Shown one piece after another: positions 48,520 through 60,824 of a DNA stretch of 64,000 nt. Position 1 is the stretch's first letter. Each line of letters starts with the position of its first letter. The stretch lies in assembly GCA_948099385.1 (NCBI GenBank), contig CANUEZ040000129.1, positions 8,616,001 to 8,680,000 on the forward strand, read 5' to 3'. The notes under the pieces were generated by a model. It was not told the origin of the DNA and did no database searches. It saw nothing but the letters and a program-made list of their open reading frames with translations. The DNA is from Fasciola hepatica. Its lineage: Eukaryota; Platyhelminthes; Trematoda; Plagiorchiida; Fasciolidae. Both the position numbers and the translations under genes were made by a program.

Positions 48520-51080
48520 GAAAGATTTTGTGTGTGTTTGTGAAAACAATATTTAATTAAGGGCTCTTTCGCTTTGTGGTTACCATAGACTGCTGAAGGC
48601 TTGGGCATACACTGAGAGATATTACCTATAGGATAGCCAAGGTCATTATAGCCTTGCGTTTCGGAAAAAGGCTCCCTGGAGGGATAAGTGCTTGGGTTTG
48701 GTCGGTCCTCTCGCTCCCAGTCCGCACACCCAAGCATTTAAAAGCTTACTAGTTAGGACGAGAAGTGAATCAGACAAATTTTGATTGTCCGTGAGTGCTT
48801 TTTCTGTCTCCACACGTGTTGATGGCTTATTCACGGGGTAAATATACAAGACCCGTTGAGGACAAAACGCGTCGGTAAAAGAAATGCCCAGCTCCGTTTG
48901 AATCAGACAAGTTCGCGCAATTTCACTCGTTATGCCGAATCTTTATAGTTTGTAGTAGGATTCTGAATAGTTATAGCACCTAGGAACGAGTTTTGGCTGT
49001 GTTTTGCCTTATGGGTTATGTGCTTGTTTGAAGATCAAAGTGTGTGAGCTTGTGAATACTTTTCTGAATCTTGACAGTTCGTTGGGCTTTCTCACCCCGG
49101 GAAATGCTTCCGTCTTATTAGCATCAGGAATCGTAACAAGCATGAGTCACATTTCAAATTCCCAACCATTCCCAGGTCAAGTATCCCTTACTAAATTGCT
49201 TCACTGCCGCAGTACAATCGACCTATGAGTAGTTCTAAATTTTGGACGGTACGCGGAATTCTCGGTAGTCACGCCAAATTTCTCCCGTTTTGTTCCTTGC
49301 CGTGACTGTTCTCACCAATAAATCAACCCTTTCCGTACTGCTTCGGTCTCAAACTCATTCGGGTTCCAACTCAGCGATCACCTTTGCGTCTCATCACACA
49401 CCTATACACACACCCATACACACGGAAGACGGTAACTCAGTTCGCTTCTGGTCGCGCTCCTACTAAGCAGACAAATCGATTCCTGTTCCCCGGTACTGCG
49501 AGAGTGTCTCAGTCAGGTTTTCTGGACGTTTGGGGGAATTACAGAAAAATGACCGAGCTAACACTCGAGTACTCCGGAATGAACCCCATTTAAGACCGCA
49601 ACCCTTTTGTCAAACAGTGTGCCGCGATAACTTTGAATCCGAATACAACTTACAATTTCATGAGTGAATAGTAATTAGTAAAATACTTATCAGACTGACA
49701 ACAGGAAGGATGGGAGTGGAAGTCTGTGAGCGGAATAAGACTACACTGATTGTGCATAATCATCTGAATGAATCCAGTTTTGCATCGTTTCAGTAACCTT
49801 GACAGATTCATCCAGGTCCCGTGATATTCTCCTCTATAGATGGAATTAAAGGTAGTGCCTTCGATCAGCCGGTATTCGGTAGGGAGTTTCTGTTGCTTTT
49901 ATGCAAATTTCCCATGTAAATCTTTACTAAAAACGGGAAATGTTGATTTCAACTCGAACAAAATTTGAAGGCCTCTACTGCCTTGTTCAAAAATGTTTCG
50001 TTGAATAAAATGATTACTACTTTCTGCTAACAACAAAGTAAATAAACGCTTGTATGACAACTGCAGTATTCCATATCGGTGAAAACAAATTATTTTCATA
50101 TTAAGTAATTTGTTCATGTCCCGTAATTTGTAATTCGGTGGCTTGTGCCAACTTGTCGCTACTATAAGGCGAAATTCCATTGGATGAACATTTGTTTCTG
50201 CTAAGCTTGACCAGAAGAGGTCATAAAGTCATCATAGTGGTCTTTCAATCATTCCGTCGCTGGTCCGAACCCTACTTTGACCGGCGGTCACTTTCTAAAT
50301 GGCAGCAATGAATTCGTCGCAAACCCCTTCCTGAAATTGTGTACCACTAATATTTATTGAAAGGAAATAAATAAAAAAGATTTAAAAAAAGTTCATTGAA
50401 CAAGTTCACCTAAAAGAAGAAGTTAACATTCCATTTCTTCTGACCAATTATACCATACATCTCTCCGTGGTCTACGTTATTAGCAGGTGAGCTGAACTAA
50501 TAAGGCTAGTGAAGAATGTGACATCTGAGAGTCATTGCTGGATCGTAGTCATGTAACGCTTGTTTTCGTTTCACTAGAGCCGTTGGTCAAATATTGATAT
50601 TGAAGACGAAGTGTGTTCCGACACGTCCTTTCACAAAACAATGACCACTGTCCGGGATGAACAATGGGTTGGATAAAATGAAGATGGAATTCGTGTTTGA
50701 AGTAGGTTTGAAAAACGTGGTAATTATTTTTACCTCGAGTTTACCTCAGGAGGCCCATGTCGACGCAGAGGAAGTACATTCCAAGACCAATCAGTTAAAT
50801 AAGACTCAGTCGCAGATTATTCTGTACTTGGTATGCTAGAGGTCATGCACACTGTTCTTCGATATGTCTGTAGGCATTTTCTAACAAAAATATTCACCGG
50901 TTGCCAAACGGAGTCTTCACGAAATTCAGTAGATCACCCACATATTTTCTATCTTTGTTTCTGTTCGGACCGATGGCATCGTGTTCTAACCAATGTGTTG
51001 TTTTTTCTGGCATAAACAACCCCATTAGTCTTAACAAATATACCTTCCAGATGCGATTTCCAATACAAAACATTGGATAC
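48520..51080. other. No gene recognised
   Basis: Only short ORFs on both strands, the longest a 134-residue minus-strand frame ending near 48333 that overlaps the ribozyme and has no family features. An AATAAA at 49317-49322 lies between moderately GC-rich sequence on both sides, as can occur in an old LTR, but I cannot find paired ends. A CA-rich patch lies at about 49395-49425. Confidence 0.45.
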
Positions 51081-51099
51081 TTTCTCTCTCTCTCTCTCA
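51081..51099 (+). repeat. (TC)n microsatellite
   Basis: Short run of TC dinucleotides inside a T-rich stretch. Confidence 0.8.
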
Positions 51100-51900
51100 A
51101 TATCCTTAGCCTTTCACAACAATCTTTGGAATAAGAACAAATCTGAACCGATTTATTGAGGGGAATTGGCAAATAGATACCGTAGCCTGCACAGCTTTTG
51201 ACTCCCATGATAGAGGTCTGTACTGTGGGCGCTTGCGTTCAAAAAAGGCTGAATAGTGGGGCACTCGAATCAAAAATATATGATGATTTATCAACAGTCT
51301 CACCATAGTGCACCCCTGGCCCGATTCCACAATGGACCTCGGTGGATTAGCACCAAACACAATGGTCCGTGGTTTGCACTTACGATTTGGGCTTTGATGT
51401 TCCATATGGAATCAGTTCGTAAAAAAACTTCAGTTTTTCACTACGAAGGCCAATTAGTATTAGGCAGTTCAGCATATTTTTGTCTGTCCCCGAAATCTAC
51501 TCGTAACGTGGCCGTCTGTATTGACACACGGCGGGAAAAGTGCCAGAAAAACTTTGCCCAAAACTGTGAAATACGATCTTACAAGGTAGTCTACTAGGTC
51601 GTTGTCCGTACTGCTACTCGGTCACTGCGCATTGCATTGTCCTTTCAGCTGTGATAAATATTTATTTCAATGTACACCAACGCAATGCGGTACGAAACGT
51701 ACATTGTTTCTCTATTAAAACATGCTTGAGTATGAAAGTAATGGAAGGGGTATATACCCCATAGTCAAAAAGATTCACTGCACTATCAGGAGCCGAGGGT
51801 AACCATATTCTGAGACTTGAAGCGGAGAACCTTTTAAGGTCCACATAGTTGGGGTGTGGTAAGGAACCAGCCGGTAGTGGATTACTACCACCAATGTAAG
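51100..51900. other. No gene recognised
   Basis: The longest frames (about 100-113 residues on either strand around 51110-51600) overlap each other, show no known motif and look like chance ORFs. Confidence 0.45.
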
Positions 51901-51904
51901 CGAT

Positions 51905-51975
51905 GATGACAGGGATTCGGACCTTCGATCTCCGAGGTGGTAACTAAAGACTGTAAACCACTCGACAACCGTCTG
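51905..51975 (-). repeat. tRNA-derived SINE-like fragment
   Basis: On the minus strand TGTCGAGTGG (51958-51967) resembles the A-box of Leu/Ser-type tRNAs, and GGTCCGAATCC (51913-51923) fits the B-box with one mismatch, 44 nt downstream. The acceptor stem is not convincing, so this is more likely the head of an old SINE than a tRNA gene. Confidence 0.35.
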
Positions 51976-51980
51976 CCCTG

Positions 51981-54090
51981 ACCCAAGTTCACATTCTGAT
52001 AGTCTGTCACATTTCGAACTTTTACTCCAGTCCGATCTGACTGTGCTCAACACGTTTCCGATCTCTCCTCTCCCTTCCTGCTCCGAAAATCTACCTCACA
52101 TTAATTTATTCTCAACCCCAGGTAACGAGCGTCTCTTTCATATTTGGGTCAGACTTACGTCGATTCCAACAAGTACCGTTCTCTGCACTAAAGGACCGTG
52201 AATGCAGATCTGAATACCTTCCAAAGTCTGGAGGAATTAGGCCCGATGGTGTATTCAGCTGATGTGGGAATATTCTATCCAATACCGTCAGCTTTCAACC
52301 TCATACCGGTCTCATTGATCCGGTAATCCATATGGTATTCAGCTTGTGAAATAGCACGCTGTCATGCTGAGTACTGGATTAGTGTCATTTTCTCCTTCTG
52401 GATTCTAATAGATTACAGGTGAAAGACAGTGGATTTGAGATCATTGTCTGTTTTCTTCATTATCTTATTCATTTCTTCATTGTTCATCTACTGCTTCTGT
52501 CTCAGTTTTTCTTCAACTCATTAATCTCTAAAAAATGGAGCTTTATCCCCATAACTTTTGAGAAGTAACTACAGGTGTAATCTAAATTCCCGGTATAGTT
52601 GAATATATTCATTACGAATTTCACGTTTCCTAATTTGTATCCAGAATGTGTGTCAAACAAAACTGAAAAATATAACCTTATTTCACTTGATTTTACCGAC
52701 TCTGGCACTGGGTTGATCTGAGAAAGGTTGAATTTCTGTAACCTTGTTCACCTTGAGGGCGGGACACCAAAACTACGAAAATATGGACTGTGAGTAGTGA
52801 ATAAGATTATTAAAGTATTATTCCACCATAAAGAGCTTCCGTCACTGACGACGCTAAGGTGATGATTATTCATGTCGTGCCAAAGGACTCGAGAAGAAAT
52901 AAAACATCTAATCCCACCGCTTACCGACAAAATCGCGCTCGATTGCAGTTCTACCTGGCGGATACATTTTGGTCTATTTCGGACGGATAACCTTGACTCC
53001 AAGGTCACGTGAGCGTGGCGCATAAAATATTCATCTGGTTTTCTTGATAACTTAGGAAGACGGATTCAGAAGTAAATACATCGACTACATGAGTAAGCAA
53101 GACGGAGATAAAATTCAATACACACATCGGGTACGTGTTCCTGTTACAGACGTTATTTGGAATGTCGTCGTATGATCCATGAAAAACTTCACATGGGAAT
53201 CAGATGCGCTGCGGACAAAAGAAGCACATTCGAACTGGATAATGAAGTTATATCCATTGTGGTAGAAAGCGATGTTGAAAATGCATCTCATCCATCCGGC
53301 GAGTAAATTCTCCAGTAAATTAATGTGCCATTATGGGAGGTGTGACACAGTAAACTGTACTGGCATTCTGACGATCTAATTCCTATTTCACTCAAGACAA
53401 TCAACAGAATAATTCAGACAGCATTGCGGATATTTTTGTCAATCAGCTGCTAATTCATTATAATCAAAGTACAGACTCCAAGGAATTAAAAAAGTGAATG
53501 GTGACTTGAAGACTACGGAAACTTGCATTACCGTCACCTTCAAGCAGAACGACAAGGCGTACTGGTTGACAGTGGCAGTGTTCAATCATGGTTGACCTTG
53601 TCTTGAGAGTGTCAACAAATGTGACACTGAACAACGCGGTTTTCGTTGTGCCCAGTTTCTTTAGACGAGAAGCACCCACGTAAAGAATCTCTTGACTCAG
53701 AGCAGCGCGCCATGGCTTGTCACAAGATGTTAGAAAACTCGTAGGTGTGGATAAATCTGCAGGTACTGTGGAAATTCAAATGGTATGATATAGTCTTCAT
53801 AATACGTTTTGAAATCGTAATTCTCTCCATTTATATCTACACAAAAGTTGGAAATATGAATTCCTCGATAGCTCTGTGTTCGTTAAAGTTTGTTTTGTTA
53901 TATTCTGTCTGAAGTCGGTACGGAGTGAGTGTGGTTAACACGACTAATTTGACTGGGGCTCGGTAAACGAAACTGAACGAACGGTCGTGGAGGAATAGTT
54001 TGTGAGGTCGTGAAATTTGAGTTTACCGTATGTGGGTTTTCCTACAAAGACATAGATACTGCCTCCTGTCAGGATCAACCCCATTCGCCC
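51981..54090. other. No gene recognised
   Basis: AT-rich sequence with only short unrelated ORFs. I see no transposon motif, RNA gene or tandem repeat here. Confidence 0.45.
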
Positions 54091-54092
54091 CA

Positions 54093-54165
54093 CCCGCGGT
54101 GGTAAAACGGACATCACGGTAGGCTTCTAACCTCCCTGACTTGGGTTCGAACCGAAACTCCTCCG
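54093..54165 (+). repeat. tRNA-derived SINE-like fragment
   Basis: TGGTAAAACGG (54100-54110) fits the A-box at all 11 positions. GGTTCGAACCG (54144-54154) fits the B-box at 9 of 11, with tRNA-type 44-nt spacing. An anticodon-like hairpin AGG-CTTCTAA-CCT lies between (54121-54133). Acceptor and T-stems do not pair, so this is not a working tRNA. Confidence 0.45.
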
Positions 54166-56695
54166 CCGGTCAGCAGCTGGCAGCCTTCACTTGGTACCAA
54201 CTCTCTTCCCGAAAGATTGTGCCACCAGTACGTAGTGGAAAGAAGAAAACAAAAAAGATAAAAGGTGAAGATTACTATTTTACTTAGCAGAAAGAAGAAA
54301 ACCAGTACAAATGCTTTTGAGAATATTGCATCATCTGATGATCTATTAGCTATTTCGCGGCTGATGACCAGCTTACGACAAAAAAGCTTTTGCATTTTTG
54401 GAAGCGTGGCCTTGAAAACAAGGTCAAATGAACATGGTCCGGTTAATGTCCCATTTCATCGCAGTGATACAGAAATGCTCGGCCAGCTTAGGAATTATCT
54501 CCACGCTACCGAATAAGACAATGATAACACAAAGATCCACATTTTCAAGGTTTTCTGCTGAAGGTTTTGTTCAGAACTCTACCGTAAAAGACCAAGGGCT
54601 TGATCGCATTATTCATACGAAAAATGGTGTCATAACAAGATGTGGTGGATAAAAATCCAAAGCAATCGACTCGGATAATGATATTTGATTGGCTTCGATA
54701 AAAAAACGACCAAACAGCAATAAATACATTTGGAGAAGGCATTTCTTTGTACATTCCCAAAAACGGATACAAAGAACGATGAAGAGATTCCGGCACGCTC
54801 GTGATTTGTTTCGGCTTTCAATTTCCTTTCCGTGTTCGTGAGTGAGATTTAGTGGCTCACAAAAACGTTATCCACCTCAAGAAATTTGAGAAGAAACTCA
54901 CTGCAGTAACTTCTGAGTGTCGTGTACTAATCAGTTCAATTCACACTTTTTCATGTTTATTGTGTTCTTTTGGTACCGCACCTCTCTGCTGTATCGACGC
55001 TGGATGGTAAATTATTTAACTACACTCCTCCGCCAATCCTTTTTAGCCAGTGTCATCTTAGATCGTTTCTACCTTGAATTGGTGTATAATATAAACTGAT
55101 TAGTACACTACAAAACATAACTCATTACGCTGGTTGATATCAGGGAGCATAAATCATGACAATCCAGTTTGGTACAGTATCACTTACCATCCTATGGCCA
55201 ATAAAGAATTTATCGAAAGGACAACACACATTTCTTCTGGATTATCTACTTTTGTGCCAGGTAATGTATCAGATTATGCTCCCAGTTTGAATGTTATTGT
55301 TATAGCCGTCGATATAAACCATTTATTTTTGATATGATTTTACAGTCGCGGATCCTTGGAAATTTTGAGGGCTTGGTTACAACATTTTGCCCGTAAAAGC
55401 AGTGATTTATTACGACGGCAATTTTTTTTAACATTACCCGAAAGCGCTGAAGCACTATTTTCAAAACGACAGAAGTTTTCTATCAAATTTCAAAGTTTCA
55501 TATTGCGGACATAATTTCCAAAGACTACAATTTCATTAAAATTTTGACAGAACTTAAGTTTACCGATTATTAGTTATCACCTTATCGAAACCAGGGAAGA
55601 TCCATAGTCTCATCTACAAAAATTGCTTCAAATATTGCATTTGGTTGTCCATTTGTAGTCATTATCGGAGAAAAAGTAAAACCAGTTACTTTGTATTGCA
55701 TTTTAGAGGCCTGAATTCAGCTCTGTATGAGCGTGACGGGCTGGTTGAAAAACAAATTGCCACTGAAAGTTTAGAAAGACCTGAAGTATTGATCAACCGA
55801 GTACGTTTCACGAGACCGTTGCGAGAACCTCAAAGAAAAGCATTGTTTATCCAAGGCTCCATTCCATTTACACCCTAGAATGTTATGCATCTAGGTGATA
55901 GCTTTAGGGCATTTCCTCTGATTGAAGTAAAATTCCGAAGGTATATAAATGTACTTTTCAGTGCTGTATGTGAATGTCACTTCCACGGAAACCAAACTTA
56001 TACTTATAACCAGTACACAAGGGTAAACGAATATACGTGTTTTATCTTTCTCACATGTCCACAAAAAGAATCAAAAGTTTTATATTAATCACCAGCTGAA
56101 GTAAAAAGACTACCGTTTTGTACGTGGATAGGATTGCGTATTAATATGAACAAGTGTGTTGGGAATGTGAAATTTACGAAACGCAGCAGCAATATGCTAG
56201 CCAAAAGAACGTGAGATAACAGGACTGTTGTATCTGTGTAGTGAAGTTCGTTTGTACATTCGTGCCCCGAACCATTCGATCTCTGTGCCATATGAACTTA
56301 TCGGTTCCGTTTCAGTCAAGCACAGCCAGCTTTGGGTTTGTTGTTCTGCCAATAATTGTGGTTTTGTCGGCTCCATTTTCTTGACTGAGGATTTGATGTA
56401 GAGAACTCCAACGATGCCACTTTGTAGTCTGCTGAAGAGCGACTCATATCCACACGAAGGTCGATGTGATACTTCATTTTGTCACCAGCTACCCCACAAC
56501 TATTCAATTTTTATTCCCATTGTGCTCCTGGCTACTACCTGTTCGATGCGATTGGTTTCTTGGTGATACCCTATTGTTGCAGAAGGAGTATTTACTATAC
56601 TAGACTAGGCACACATGGAATTTCTGGCTAAATTTACTTTCTGTGATATGATTTTCCATACTGTGTGAAATTTCAAAGCATTGAAAATAGTGGGA
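54166..56695. other. No gene recognised
   Basis: Several 60-93 residue ORFs on both strands, none with recognisable motifs. No tandem repeat or RNA gene seen. Confidence 0.45.
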
Positions 56696-56739
56696 GTGCT
56701 GTACATCTCTTACAATCTCGTATGGGTCCTCAGCAGTGC
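56696..56739 (-). ncRNA. Degenerate hammerhead-like sequence beside unit-related DNA
   Basis: On the minus strand it reads GCACTG, CTGAGGA (fits the core CTGANGA), a stem II region with CATACGAG, GTAA where GAAA is expected, then GATGTA and CAGCAC. Stem I has two mismatches and A13 is changed, so it should be inactive. The next bases (about 56765-56805) carry TAATCTCCTACTAC and CAAATA..T.ACC as in the satellite spacer, but in plus orientation, so the locus is rearranged. Confidence 0.45.
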
Positions 56740-58487
56740 GTGATAAATTTTATCATGTAAAACTATAATCTCCTACTACCCATACAAATACTTACCTTCC
56801 GAAGAAGAATTGTGAGCTTCAGACATCCGGATGACATTCAGTCAAAAGTAGTCGTATCTGTTATATTCACTATGATATAAGTACCCCGTTAAAAGACAAC
56901 TTCTCGTTGGATGATATAAAATCGTCCGGAATGTATTATAATTTATCGATGCACCAACACGTTATTTATTTCTATCTACAAAAATTGATCGTAGGTGCGC
57001 AGTCCAGCTTTTCTTGAAGTACCTAGGAATCACGAATTTTTTGTTCGACGCCAAAGACGGCAGATTCAGTACCTGAGGAACCAATTTTCGGATATCAGCT
57101 TTTTGCAAACAAACAAAAGTCCTAAATATTTGGGAAATTCCAATTCATTGTACTCACCGATCACCGTTGACGTGGGTAATCAGTGTCTTTTTTGGAGATA
57201 ACGACTAAAGCATAGGTTCAGTTAGATATTTCACTGGTTTCTCTCTATCTATGACTGAACCGATAGTGGATGATTCACCAGTTTTTAGTCTATGAACTCA
57301 GCGTCACGTTTGTGCTACAAACGTTGCTTCTCTGTTCGGGTTGAGTTTCCAGAACACATTCTTTGAGAGGACTGAATTAAGGGATGATTTCAAGTCTCGT
57401 TATTCTGACCGTGAAAGCTTAGTTTGAAAAGGCTTTTCCCTGAATACATACGTATTTTGCTGAAGCACTCTGCGCAGAAACAGTGGAATATTTCTCGTAG
57501 ACAAACGCCTGGGAGGATGACGTGTTTTCGGTGCACCATCTCTCACTTTTTAGTTTTTCTTTTTGATACTTATTAAGGAACAAGCTAGATAAGTTGGAAC
57601 AGCCATGGGCTACGCACTGAGTACGGATCTGATTGTGATCTTCCAGTGGTAGCCTCGGTATTCAACCAAAAGTATCTAGAGTTTGGGTGAATGCAGCAGG
57701 ACAACTTCGAATGGGGTCTTCAAATCAATATAATGCTTCAGAGTACAAGTACGCCTCTGATCGGGACACCTTCCCACCATTGTTTGTCTCCGAACCAACC
57801 ATCATATGCTTCATCGAGTACCCCGAGGCATGCACAACAGATTGCAAAGACCTTAGACCAGTAAATGTTTTGGGTTTCACCTCAAGTTTTGATCTGTGTG
57901 TCTAATATTCTGCTGCGGACAGCTACATTGGAAATTCTGTAATAACGTCAAACTTGAATAAGTCTATGAATGCTAATAGTTTATCTTTACTTATATTGCT
58001 CAGTGGTCTCGTTTCTGAATCCTAAAGAACAGGTGGTATATAGTCCTCGGCCCTTACTCGGCTCCTAATCGGTAAACGGACGTCGATTTGTATAGAGGAA
58101 TGTGCTTAACAGACTCGAAATTCAACTAATTTGTGAATGATGAAGCTTCATCCGATATCGATTTCCCAAGTGAAATGAAGCTGGCTAAATCATGGGACTT
58201 ATCTATCTGAATTACCACCCCTCCAGATAGCTAGTTCCGCAACAGCATCTTGCAACTTGAAGGTAGAACCCGTATACAGAACACTGCTAGACAGTATCCA
58301 TGCTGTAACCTACCTGAATCTTCACTTAGAACTAAACACAACGTAACACACTGCAATGCAAGGTCATACTCAGTTTTGACACGAATTCGCTAGATTTATT
58401 TGGAGACCAGTGGTATCACTTTAGGTTTAACAGGATCTGAAAAGGTTCAAAGGTTCTTCGCTGAATGAAACAGAGTCGTCATCACAA

Positions 58488-58490
<3 letters not shown>
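56740..58490. other. No gene recognised
   Basis: Apart from the satellite-like bases at about 56765-56805, there are only short ORFs without motifs. Confidence 0.45.

Positions 58491-58527
<37 letters not shown>
58491..58527 (+). repeat. (TA)n microsatellite
   Basis: Uninterrupted TA dinucleotides over about 36 bp. Confidence 0.95.
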
Positions 58528-58528
<1 letters not shown>

Positions 58529-58644
58529 TAAGGTGATTAGTGAATTCAAACATCAGTGCATGACTGAATACGAACTAGTAGGATGTTTATCTCAGAATGT
58601 GATTACGACTGCGGAACTTATACACTCAACACACATGTGATAAA

Positions 58645-58684
58645 TAGATGGATAGACAGACAGACAAACAGACAGACAGAGCAG
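58645..58684 (+). repeat. (GACA)n-like microsatellite
   Basis: GATAGACAGACAGACA followed by similar tetranucleotides, with a single interruption (AACA). Confidence 0.85.
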
Positions 58685-60755
58685 AGCGGAAATGACCACA
58701 AGCCTGAATATTTCTGAATATTCGTAAGAATTGAAGGAAGACATAGGTGGCGAGGTGCAAAGATTTCGTTTATACTTGTCTACAGTGAATCTGAAACATT
58801 TCAGCTTACAAATCATTTAGCGAGAAAATGTCACAGTGGGATGTGCTGTGTTGGAAGCTATTACAATTCTTTCCGCAGAGAAAGGAGAAGTCTGTTTGAT
58901 TTTGTGTTAGCCTTTTTTTCGCACAGAGAGCTGACCGATGCAGTATGATGACCACGTCTTCGCTGAACTCAAGCCGTATAGACTTGGGATTACTCAAGGT
59001 TACTCCGAAGGATAAGGTTAGGTCAACATTGTGACCTGATGCAATTATGTGTTTCGCAATGGAAGAAGTTAGAAATTCGATTCTGGTGTTTGCGGCCGCT
59101 TTGGGTTGCGTCATTGGTTTTGACAGCCATTTTGGTACACTCTCCTACTCTCGCTGCGCTCAGCAGAGATCCATTTGTCAATGCATACTGCTCCCAAGCT
59201 GCAATCGATCTGATAGAAAAAGTATGAGACGCTGGGATCAATGTGACGGTCTGAGCGATTTCTGCACCCTAACCTTGTGGCTCTCAGTAACAGAAGCAAT
59301 AGTGCCGCTATTTACGATTGTCTGACGGCTAACTAAATATTTATTTTCATTGGGTTAAATAAATGTTCACAGGTAAATGGTAAAATACAAAAACTTGCTT
59401 CCTATTAGCCGTGTTTGGTTCTTCGAGTGTTTTCTGGGCATCCCGTTTCTCCCATTGAACTTTTAGGGATAAACGTTAGCCAGCGGCATTCTTTTGGAAG
59501 AAAGGTAGGCTGTTGCCACTTTCTTCTTCTTGAATGATGGAAAGAGGCTAAAATGAATAGAACTTGGGGTGGTGGTTTTTGTGGAATAGGTCGATTGCTC
59601 TATTTATATAATCCACGGTCAGTCTACTGCACTGGTTCGGTGTATTCAGTTTTCCTTTCACGTCCACCTTTTTTACTCATGTACCCCAACTAAACTGACA
59701 TTTGGTATAAAGACAGAAAATTCAAGAGAGAAGGTTTCTACTATAACTGATTCTAAGTAGTCAGATAGACACATGAGAAACAAACCTAAAGCGAATCAAG
59801 TGCGTCAAATTTGATGAAGCTGGGAAAATGGGAGCCGTTTCAGAGCATTATCAATAAGATGATATTTCGAATAGTAGGGTTTCCCTGATGAAAAAAGACA
59901 GTATCTGAAAGGACCTGGAACTGTATTTGTTGAGCAAAATATTGCGTGAAACTGAAATGGATCTAATTTATAAGATAGCAGAGGAAATTTCCACTGGGAA
60001 GTTCAAATTCATATTTCAAAAATCTTAACTGAACTGTATTTTCCGAGTGCAGTCTTTTTACAGCTGCTATCTCATTTGAATTGCATGAACGTCACAAATC
60101 CCGAGGTGCAACTGTGGCACCTCTTTGAAGTAAAGAATACCAGAAGACAGTATTTCTGATTCATAAAGTGTAATTTTCTTTAGGTAGTCACCTTTTCAAA
60201 TCAACGGGTTTCATTCCAGTGCTTCCTCGATTAATTATGTGAACGTGAAGTAATCGTACTATCTTGCCTCTTGATATGACAACAGTCACACAAGTGTAGC
60301 GATTCTTATATCTTGCTCTCATCAAGCAAATCGTACAATCTGCCTCTTCATCTGGGATTCCATAATCTAATTTTTCGCCCTGATTACGGTCTCGTTCCCA
60401 TTATTTACCGTTAAATTTTAATAGTCTATAATGCATGCCAGATAAACAGTGCAAGGCAAATGCCGCATGTTCGAATATATTCTCAGAGCCACCCAAAAGT
60501 AGCAAAACTGCTCATTTGCGTTTTTGATATTCAGTTCTTTTGAAGGCTATCGTGATCCGATTAAACGATGCTATCTTTCAGCTCGTAAGTTTTTTTGCTC
60601 CTTCTTATATTCAGTCGGCGTGACAATCATGCCCATGATGGCTCCATTTTTGCCCATAATTGGTTTTTATTCAGCCAACTACTTGAGAGCTCTGTGAGTA
60701 GTGTGCACACTCCAACGTAATATGTTGACACTAACACCACAGATTTTGTTCCACT

Positions 60756-60756
<1 letters not shown>
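58685..60756. other. No gene recognised
   Basis: Overlapping frames of 62-102 residues around 58806-59325 on both strands have no motif I know. The rest is AT-rich with no visible structure. Confidence 0.45.

Positions 60757-60822
<66 letters not shown>
60757..60822 (+). repeat. (TA)n microsatellite, long
   Basis: About 62 bp of pure TA repeats, the longest simple repeat in the window. Confidence 0.95.

Positions 60823-60824
<2 letters not shown>

Noticed and set aside
48333..48737. 134-residue minus-strand ORF as a gene
   Set aside because: It overlaps the ribozyme at 48465-48519, has no known motif and no sign of coding constraint.
48640..49420. LTR of a gypsy-type element
   Set aside because: AATAAA and some composition suggest it, but I found no matching second LTR, primer-binding site or gag/pol in the window.
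54360..54392. CTGATGA near ACAAAA as a hammerhead
   Set aside because: The GAAA core strand is missing and no stems form.
59039..59325. Overlapping ORFs on both strands as a small gene
   Set aside because: Several frames of similar length overlap on opposite strands with no recognisable domain, as expected by chance.
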